Part shown: in pieces, positions 34,908-40,378 of the stretch
How positions within the stretch are numbered: the first letter of the stretch is position 1
Layout: each line of letters begins with the position of its first letter
Source: JANRIC01 sp033765345
GTDB taxonomy: Bacteria; Bacteroidota; Bacteroidia; Cytophagales; Microscillaceae
Assembly (NCBI GenBank): GCA_033765345.1
Contig: JANRIC010000134.1
Coordinates: forward strand, 1 to 40,378
DNA length: 40,378 nt
Direction of reading: 5' to 3'
Position numbers and translations under genes: made by a program
Notes under the pieces: model-generated
Database searches by the model: none
Told to the model about the DNA's origin: nothing
Seen by the model: the letters and a program-made list of their open reading frames with translations, nothing else

Positions 34908-36386
34908 ATGAAAATTACCAAAGACCTGTATCAAAGTTCGCTGAGTCTGCTCACGGATTTGTATCAACTTACGATGGCTTATGGCTACTGGAAATCTGGC
35001 ATGGGCGACCGGGAAGCCGTTTTTCATTTATTTTTTAGAAAAAATCCTTTCCAAGGAGGTTTTGCGATTGCTTGCGGGCTGGAAAGCATCATCGATTACC
35101 TAGAAGGTTGGAAACTCCAAGCGAGTGACCTTGCATATTTGGCTACGCTGCATGGCAATGATGGCAAACCTCTTTTTGAGCCTGCTTTTCTGGAGTATTT
35201 GGCGCAGATGGAGTTTAGCTGTAAGATCGATGCTATTCCCGAAGGAACGGCAGTCTTCCCCCACGAACCTTTGGTAAGGGTACAAGGGCCTATCATCCAA
35301 TGCCAGATTATAGAAACTCCCCTACTCAATATGATCAACTTCCAAACGCTGATCGCTACCAAATCTGCCCGAATGAACCTCGCTACAAGGGGCGAATCGG
35401 TGCTCGAGTTTGGGCTCAGACGCGCACAGGGCATCGACGGCGGGCTGATGGCCAGTCGGGCTGCTTATATCGGAGGCTGTAGTGCTACTTCCAATGTGCT
35501 TGCAGGTAAGCTGTATGATATTCCTGTACGAGGTACACACGCCCATAGCTGGGTGATGTCATTTGATTCAGAATTGGAAGCCTTTGAAACCTATGCTGAG
35601 CACCTACCCAATAACTGTGTGTTCCTGGTGGATACCTTTGATACCCTAGAAGGAGTCAAAAAAGCCGTGGAAGTAGGCAAAAAGCTTCGTGCCAGAGGAT
35701 TTGAAATGAACGGCATCCGCTTAGACTCCGGCGATTTGGCCTACCTGAGCATCAAAGCCCGTGAAATCCTGGATGCGGGCGGTTTTCCCCATGCAGCCAT
35801 CGTAGCCAGCAATGACCTGGATGAACACATCATCAGCAGTCTGAAAGAGCAAGATGCCAAAATAACTGTCTGGGGTATCGGCACCAAGCTCGTAACCGCC
35901 TTTGACCAGCCTGCCCTCGGAGGTGTCTATAAAATCGCCGCCATCCGCAATGATGAAGGCGAATGGGACTACAAAGTCAAACTTTCGGAACAAGCCATCA
36001 AAGTCTCCAATCCGGGGATTCTTCAGGTTAGAAGGTTCAAACAAGACGGCGAATTTGCCGGAGATATGATCTACAATACCGCCAAAGCCCTTCCCGAAGA
36101 ATTGGTCATCGTAGACCCCATGGATCGTACCCGCCGCAAAAAAATGCTCCCCGACATGGAACAACAAGACCTGCTTGTTCCTATCTTCCAAAATGGACAA
36201 CTGATCTACCAAAGACCTTCCATCCATGATATCCGCACCCGTGTACCTCTAGAACTTGATGGCTTCCACAGTGGTATCAAACGCTTTATGAACCCCCACG
36301 AATACCCCGTAGGACTGGAAAAAACCCTCAGCGATGATAAGTATCGTATCATTTTGAGGTTGAGAGGGGAAGATGAATTGGATTGA
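34908..36386 (+). CDS. pncB: Nicotinate phosphoribosyltransferase
   Basis: The 492-residue enzyme joins nicotinate to PRPP to make nicotinate mononucleotide in the NAD salvage route. The sequence shows TDLYQLTMAYGYWKSG at the start, the GGFAIACGLESIIDYLEGW segment, EFGLRRAQGIDGGLMASRAAYIGG, and GTHAHSWVMSF near residues 209-218, where His211 or His213 is the probable phosphorylated residue. LRLDSGDLAYL-type and TKLVTAFDQPALGGVYKI motifs bind the phosphoribosyl substrate. Length and order match the long bacterial form. It follows a terminator, with its own start 73 bp after it, and appears monocistronic. Confidence 0.95.
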   Translation: MKITKDLYQSSLSLLTDLYQLTMAYGYWKSGMGDREAVFHLFFRKNPFQGGFAIACGLESIIDYLEGWKLQASDLAYLATLHGNDGKPLFEPAFLEYLAQMEFSCKIDAIPEGTAVFPHEPLVRVQGPIIQCQIIETPLLNMINFQTLIATKSARMNLATRGESVLEFGLRRAQGIDGGLMASRAAYIGGCSATSNVLAGKLYDIPVRGTHAHSWVMSFDSELEAFETYAEHLPNNCVFLVDTFDTLEGVKKAVEVGKKLRARGFEMNGIRLDSGDLAYLSIKAREILDAGGFPHAAIVASNDLDEHIISSLKEQDAKITVWGIGTKLVTAFDQPALGGVYKIAAIRNDEGEWDYKVKLSEQAIKVSNPGILQVRRFKQDGEFAGDMIYNTAKALPEELVIVDPMDRTRRKKMLPDMEQQDLLVPIFQNGQLIYQRPSIHDIRTRVPLELDGFHSGIKRFMNPHEYPVGLEKTLSDDKYRIILRLRGEDELD

Positions 36387-36488
36387 AGAAATTAAAAAAA
36401 TGAAGGACTGAAAAATTTCGGTTTTCTGGCAATTGATGTGCAGGTGGCATTCACTCAGAAAACTTACCTAAGGAAGATTCTTTATCGA

Positions 36489-36630
36489 GAAAATCGATTT
36501 TAAAGCACATAATCTTGATTTTATGGGTAGTGTTAAACAAGTAATGCTGTTCGTTCAAAAAGGGGCTTTGTGAGGACACAAAGCTGGGCGTTTGAAAATC
36601 GATTTTAAAGCACATAATCTTGATTTTATG
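36489..36630. repeat. 37-bp direct repeat pair flanking a hairpin
   Basis: An identical 37-nt block (36489-36525 and 36594-36630, starting GAAAATCGATTTTAAAG and ending CTTGATTTTATG) occurs twice, 105 nt apart. The 68-nt spacer contains GCTTTGTG (36565-36572) and CACAAAGC (36577-36584), an 8-bp stem with a 4-nt loop. The second copy overlaps the start of the 21-bp array. Two copies with unlike flanks do not make a CRISPR. Confidence 0.85.
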
Positions 36631-36880
36631 ATATTTCATCAAGATTTTACAATATTTTGTATAAATTTTACAACATTTCATCTTGATTTAAGACAATTTA
36701 AACAATTTTATAGATACTTTAACAAAATTTTACAATACTATATCTTGATTTAAGATAATTTTAACAAGCTTTTAGAACGCTGAAGATCAATTTTAGAATG
36801 CTGAAGATTAATTTTAGACTGTTGGTTATCCATTTTAGAATGCTGAAGCGAAGTTTTAGCTCATTGAAGGAAGCTTTTAG
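36603..36880. repeat. Degenerate 21-bp tandem array (13 units)
   Basis: Thirteen units follow one another from 36603 to 36874 plus a partial fourteenth, each beginning TTTTA or TTTAA. Eleven are exactly 21 bp; the fifth is 19 and the sixth 22. Early units share a CTTGA ending and later ones a GCTGAAGAT core, so the array is composed of two related subtypes. Minus-strand frames show a heptapeptide pattern (for example FSILKLI) broken by stops, so it may be a decayed coding repeat or a minisatellite. Confidence 0.9.
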
Positions 36881-37199
36881 CGCCTAGCGATACTTTGATA
36901 AGGCGCTTGCGTTTGTATTTCTCGATATGGATTTATCAAAAGCCTGATTGCTTGAGAAAATAAAGGTTTTTCCAATATTTTAGTCCGTCAAGTTTCGTCA
37001 AGAGGGCAAAGTTTATTCTATCAAATTTTCCAATTTCCCTACAATTGATCTCTTACAGCCCTTATTGTGTTTCTGTAAGAATGTATCCGAATTGATTTGC
37101 AAAAATATCGCCCAACCTTGATAAGTATTTAAGCCGATTAAATAGCCTCTTCAAAACTTTTGTTCGCCTGCTATGCTTTTCTATTCGCTTTCAATCGCC

Positions 37200-37207
37200 T
37201 ATCTTTG
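37200..37207 (+). promoter_or_regulatory. Candidate -7 box for the aldolase gene
   Basis: TATCTTTG matches TAnnTTTG, 39 nt upstream of the aldolase ATG at 37247. No perfect TTG is found at -33; a T-rich stretch is there instead. Confidence 0.4.
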
Positions 37208-37246
37208 TAGCTTAAATCGTAATTACTAATTCCCAACTAAAACTTA

Positions 37247-38326
37247 ATGACGATGGCATACAATAAAATTGTAGAATTACTTGGTAATGAGGCCGATAGC
37301 TTGCTTAACCACACCTGTAAAACGATCTCCAAAGATTTGCTTCACCTTCCCAATCCAAATTTTGTGGATCAGATTTTCGGACCCAGCAACCGCAGCCCAC
37401 AAGTACTTCGTAATCTGGCACAACTTTTTAATTCAGGACGTTTAGCCCATACCGGCTTTTTATCTATTCTTCCCATAGATCAAGGCGTTGAGCACTCTGG
37501 CGGAGCTTCTTTTGCCAAAAACCCGATTTATTTTGACCCCGAAAACATCATTAAATTGGCTATCGAGGGCGGTTGTAATGCCGTAGCCACTACTTTTGGA
37601 AATCTGGCCATGATGTCAAGAAAGTATGCCCATAAAATCCCCTTTATCGTCAAAATCAATCACAACGAACTGCTAACCTACCCCAATCAGGCTGACCAAA
37701 TTATGTACGGCACCGTCAGAGATGCCTGGAACCTGGGTGCGGCTGCTGTAGGTGCTACGATCTATTTTGGCTCCGAAGCTTCTGCCAGACAAATCGTAGA
37801 AGTTTCCGAAGCTTTTGAAGAAGCCCGCGAACTGGGTATGGCTACCATTCTTTGGTGCTACACCCGTAACGATGCTTTCAAAAAAGACGGCGTAGATTAT
37901 CATACCTCTGCCGATCTTACCGGACAAGCCAATCACTTGGGTGTGACGATTCAGGCTGACATCATCAAGCAAAAACTACCTACCAATAATGGCGGTTACA
38001 AAGCTTTGAATACAGGCGGGTCAAGCTATGGAAAACTGGACGAACGCATCTATACCCAACTTACTTCCGAACACCCCATTGACCTATGCCGCTATCAGGT
38101 AGCCAACTGCTATATGGGCAGAGCTGGTCTGATCAATTCAGGCGGTGCTTCCTCAGGTGATTCAGATATGGCTGATGCCATCAAAACCGCAGTGATCAAC
38201 AAAAGAGCTGGTGGTATGGGATTGATTTCCGGTAGAAAAGCTTTCCAAAGACCTATGAAAGAAGGTGCCGAGCTGCTGCAAGCCATTCAGGATGTATATC
38301 TGGCCAAAGAAATAGAAGTAGCTTAA
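37247..38326 (+). CDS. fbaB: Class I fructose-bisphosphate aldolase (FbaB/DhnA type)
   Basis: The 359-residue enzyme cleaves fructose-1,6-bisphosphate to triose phosphates in glycolysis and gluconeogenesis, through a Schiff base. Motifs seen are ILPIDQGVEHSGGASFAKNP (about 74-93), the KINHNELLTYPN segment, and ADIIKQKLPTNNGGYKALN (about 237-255), in which Lys241 or Lys243 is the likely Schiff-base lysine by alignment with the FbaB family. The C-terminal phosphate loop SGGASSGDSDMADAI and GLISGRKAFQRPMKEGAELL complete the barrel. A start two residues later (MAYNK) is possible. It is followed by accD with a 139-bp gap, probably separate transcription. Confidence 0.93.
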   Translation: MTMAYNKIVELLGNEADSLLNHTCKTISKDLLHLPNPNFVDQIFGPSNRSPQVLRNLAQLFNSGRLAHTGFLSILPIDQGVEHSGGASFAKNPIYFDPENIIKLAIEGGCNAVATTFGNLAMMSRKYAHKIPFIVKINHNELLTYPNQADQIMYGTVRDAWNLGAAAVGATIYFGSEASARQIVEVSEAFEEARELGMATILWCYTRNDAFKKDGVDYHTSADLTGQANHLGVTIQADIIKQKLPTNNGGYKALNTGGSSYGKLDERIYTQLTSEHPIDLCRYQVANCYMGRAGLINSGGASSGDSDMADAIKTAVINKRAGGMGLISGRKAFQRPMKEGAELLQAIQDVYLAKEIEVA

Positions 38327-38465
38327 GCTTTGTATAATCTAAATGATCCACAGGGAAGGTTGTTAAAAACAAGTACATCATATTTCAAAACGTCAGATTG
38401 ACTTGATCAAGATTTGGAATTGAACAAGTATCTATTTTAACACCCTTTCTTTTAATACATGAATT

Positions 38466-39323
38466 ATGGAAATGGAAGATATGGCCTGGTTTACTCGCAA
38501 AGAAAAAGGAATTGTCACTCCTACCTCCGATAAAAAAGAAACCCCGGATGGTCTGTGGTACAAATGCCCCAACTGCAAAAACATGATGCCAACCCGTGAA
38601 CACAAAAAAAGTAATTTTACCTGTACTTCTTGTAGCTATCACGAACGCATCGGCTCGACTGAGTATTTTGAGATTTTATTTGACAACAATGAGTTTGTAG
38701 AATTGGATGCAGAAATGATTGCTGCAAATCCGCTCAATTTCGTAGATTCCAAACCTTACACCCGACGCATCAGCCAAAGTATTGCACAAACAGGCCTCAA
38801 AGATGCCGCCAGAACGGCTTATGGCAAAATGAACGAACTAGACATTACCTTGGCTTGTATGGATTTTAGTTTTATCGGTGGTTCTATGGGTTCAGTGGTT
38901 GGTGAAAAAATCGCTCGTGCAATTAATCACGCATTGGAAAATAAAAAGCCTTTTATTTGTATTTCTCGCTCTGGAGGAGCAAGAATGATGGAAGGTGGTT
39001 TTTCATTGATGCAAATGGCCAAAACTTCTGCCCGCTTGGCCTTGCTGGCTGAAGCCAAAATCCCTTATATTTCGCTGATGACTGACCCTACAACCGGCGG
39101 AGTTTCTGCTTCTTTTGCTATGCTAGGCGACTTTAATATAGCTGAACCCAGCGCGCTGATCGGTTTTGCAGGTCCTCGGGTGATTCGCGAAACGATCGGG
39201 CAGGATCTCCCTAAGGGATTCCAAACCTCCGAATATTTACTAGATCATGGCTTTTTAGATTTTATTGTGGATAGAAAAGAACTGAAAGAGAAATTTACGA
39301 CTCTTCTCAAGATGATTTTGTAA
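38466..39323 (+). CDS. accD: Acetyl-CoA carboxylase carboxyltransferase subunit beta
   Basis: The 285-residue beta subunit joins the alpha subunit to transfer the carboxyl group from carboxybiotin to acetyl-CoA, the first step of fatty acid synthesis. An N-terminal zinc finger is complete: Cys34, Cys37 (CPNC) and Cys53, Cys56 (CTSC). The carboxyltransferase core shows FIGGSMGSVVGEKIARAI, SRSGGARMMEGGFSLMQMAK, TDPTTGGVSASFAMLGD and GFAGPRVIRETIGQDLP. The ATG at 38484 (MAWFTRKEKGI), preceded by GGAAG, is the usual start in the family and may be the true one. A strong terminator follows. accA is not in the window. Confidence 0.96.
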   Translation: MEMEDMAWFTRKEKGIVTPTSDKKETPDGLWYKCPNCKNMMPTREHKKSNFTCTSCSYHERIGSTEYFEILFDNNEFVELDAEMIAANPLNFVDSKPYTRRISQSIAQTGLKDAARTAYGKMNELDITLACMDFSFIGGSMGSVVGEKIARAINHALENKKPFICISRSGGARMMEGGFSLMQMAKTSARLALLAEAKIPYISLMTDPTTGGVSASFAMLGDFNIAEPSALIGFAGPRVIRETIGQDLPKGFQTSEYLLDHGFLDFIVDRKELKEKFTTLLKMIL

Positions 39324-39360
39324 GAACTATTCTGCCTCCCTAATTTTTAAAGAATTTATA

Positions 39361-39393
39361 AAAAAAAAGCCCGGTTTTCACCGGGCTTTTTTT
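39361..39393. terminator. Bidirectional Rho-independent terminator
   Basis: A 13-bp stem (39362-39374 with 39381-39393) has a GCCCGG/CCGGGC core and A/T runs on both sides. It can terminate the plus-strand accD and the minus-strand cargo gene, whose stops lie 38 and 23 bp away. Confidence 0.93.
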
Positions 39394-39415
39394 ATAAGAT
39401 ATTGAGGGTCAGCCA

Positions 39416-40378
39416 TTATTTCAGTACTCTCACCTGAGTTGCTTTCAATTCATCTCCTTGTATTTTGAGATAATAAGTACCCTGAGCCATCGTCAAATGA
39501 CCAAATTTGATGGTCAGCTCTTTGGTAGTATTGCCCAAATCCAGGTTCTGATTATCCAGTACGCTTCCAGATAGAGAAACCAATGTAAAGCTTACTTTAC
39601 CCTGAATTGCTCTGCTAAACTCAAGATGTAGCTCTTGGCGATTATCCATAGGCACAGGATACGCATTAACTAATAGAGCAGGTTCTTGATCTATATTCAG
39701 GTCTTCAGCCGAAGTTGCTGCTTGCTCGCCTTTGGCAGCAGAGTAACTAATCGTAAAGTTTACAGTAAACGTGCTGCCTTTGGTGCCTCCCAAATTAGCT
39801 CCACTGTAAGCCGTTACTGCTAGGGTATAAGCACCAGCAGGCAACACTCCCGTACTATTACCCAGATAAGGGTTCAAATCATTCGGATTGATAGGTGCCA
39901 GATCTCCAAAAATGGTATATGGAGCGATATTCTCGGTCTTGGAGAAGTTGATCCCCGGACCCGTGAGTACAAAACCAACACTGGCTACATTGCCACTGGT
40001 ATTGGCACGCGTGGCTAGTTTGGCAGTGGGTGTCAGAGTAAATATCTGACTTATTCCCGAAGTACTGATAGTCAGTAACTCTGTATCTGTACCCGTAGCA
40101 TCTACAAAAGTAAGGCTTTGTATAGTCGGCTCATTACCACTTGCGGGTGCATTTACAGTTACGATTACTTCATCAGTGTCAATGACACCGTCATCATCAG
40201 CTACAGTAAGCGTAATGGTATGAGTGCCTACGCTTAGGGTCACACTTGGGCTTACTCCGGTAGCGATTTGAGCACCGTTTTCTGTCCAAACATAACTTAC
40301 GATCGTGCCATCTGCATCCGTAGAAGCTGCGCCATTCAGACTTACTGCCTGTGAGCCGTTATTATCGCTATCTGTCAC
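39416..40378 (-). CDS. PKD-domain T9SS cargo protein, C-terminal part (runs off right edge)
   Basis: The reading frame is open to the window edge, so the GTG at 40378 is not a start and the N-terminus lies outside. The visible 320 residues begin in a PKD-like beta-sandwich (TDADGTIVSYVWTENG, GTHTITLTVADDDGVIDTDEVIVTV). A threonine/serine-rich beta segment (about 90-215) comes next, then a type A T9SS sorting domain (about 235-320: VNAYPVPMDNRQELHLEFS, FTLVSLSGSVLD, GTYYLKIQ, ending RVLK). The protein is therefore secreted by the T9SS and probably surface-bound; its main function lies in the missing part. It is convergent with accD and shares its terminator. Confidence 0.9.
   Translation of the reverse strand: MTDSDNNGSQAVSLNGAASTDADGTIVSYVWTENGAQIATGVSPSVTLSVGTHTITLTVADDDGVIDTDEVIVTVNAPASGNEPTIQSLTFVDATGTDTELLTISTSGISQIFTLTPTAKLATRANTSGNVASVGFVLTGPGINFSKTENIAPYTIFGDLAPINPNDLNPYLGNSTGVLPAGAYTLAVTAYSGANLGGTKGSTFTVNFTISYSAAKGEQAATSAEDLNIDQEPALLVNAYPVPMDNRQELHLEFSRAIQGKVSFTLVSLSGSVLDNQNLDLGNTTKELTIKFGHLTMAQGTYYLKIQGDELKATQVRVLK

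Larger units (their letters stand above)
36387..37246. other. 860-bp intergenic region with repeat arrays
   Basis: After the pncB stop there is an 8-bp GTTTTCTG/CAGAAAAC inverted repeat (36421-36463) without a T run, then the 37-bp direct repeat pair and the 21-bp tandem array. A 7-bp AGCGCCT/AGGCGCT stem near 36878-36907 closes the array. From about 36910 to 37199 nothing was recognised beyond AT-rich sequence, and the aldolase promoter box lies at 37200-37207. Confidence 0.65.

Noticed and set aside
36489..36630. 37-bp direct repeats as a CRISPR array
   Set aside because: There are only two copies, the spacer is a 68-nt block with its own hairpin, no further units occur, and no cas gene is nearby.
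36451..36681. Minus-strand 76-codon ORF with KCCKIYT-like heptapeptides
   Set aside because: It is the translation of the 21-bp array and flanking repeat. Most frames of a degenerate 21-bp repeat give such heptads, and the same pattern is broken by stops upstream.
40378..40378. GTG as the start of the PKD protein
   Set aside because: The frame is open at the edge and begins inside a PKD domain, so the true start is outside the window.

Overview
The window looks like chromosomal DNA of a Bacteroidota bacterium, most likely a gliding or marine Cytophagales-type organism. The signs are: type IX secretion system (T9SS) C-terminal sorting domains of both type A and type B, a PorP/SprF protein, carboxypeptidase-regulatory-like domains, a DUF5686 outer-membrane protein, AT-rich intergenic DNA, and promoters with the Bacteroidota -7 box TAnnTTTG (clearest at a CAT-anticodon tRNA gene and at a leucine-rich-repeat gene). 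The genus assignment is inference.

Layout. 1-1838: the start of an IS66-like transposase gene running off the left edge, a CAT-anticodon tRNA with its promoter and terminator, a HAD phosphatase and an exported FKBP prolyl isomerase. 1839-2606: a long non-coding stretch with a strong plus-strand terminator nested inside a 16-bp inverted repeat. 2607-12042: a minus-strand cell-surface cluster, in transcription order a giant calcium-type repeat adhesin with a T9SS type B signal, a PorP/SprF-OmpA fusion, a membrane SpoIIE-type phosphatase with a periplasmic carboxypeptidase-like domain, and a second OmpA-domain protein. 12507-18394: an exported CocE/NonD hydrolase, a small acidic unknown, and a 1032-residue ELWxxDGT-repeat T9SS cargo. 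18648-23219: a small XRE regulator, then a minus-strand set of outer-membrane porin, short PstS-like binding protein (frameshifted at a run of eight C), a HAMP-GAF sensor without an output enzyme, and a SpoIIAA/STAS-like protein. 23985-27666: a PIN toxin with its antitoxin, and leuS. 27815-34774: two tandem leucine-rich-repeat envelope proteins, a lipoprotein, a DUF5686 protein and an exported unknown. 34908-39323: housekeeping genes for nicotinate phosphoribosyltransferase, class I fructose-bisphosphate aldolase and the acetyl-CoA carboxylase beta subunit. The pncB-aldolase gap holds a degenerate 21-bp tandem array and a 37-bp direct repeat. 39416-40378: the C-terminal part of a PKD-domain T9SS cargo.

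How the genes fit together. The 2.6-12 kb cluster reads as a self-contained module: a surface adhesin, its probable dedicated T9SS partner fused to a cell-wall anchor, and a phosphatase that could carry an envelope signal to the cytoplasm. The 19-23 kb set reads as a ligand-sensing module: porin, periplasmic binding protein, HAMP-GAF membrane receptor and STAS-like partner. These are the two best candidates for little-described systems. Both rest on gene order and domain content, and function is not shown by the sequence alone. Non-coding structure at about 2.3-2.5 kb, 23.76 kb and 36.5-36.9 kb is the other unexplained signal.
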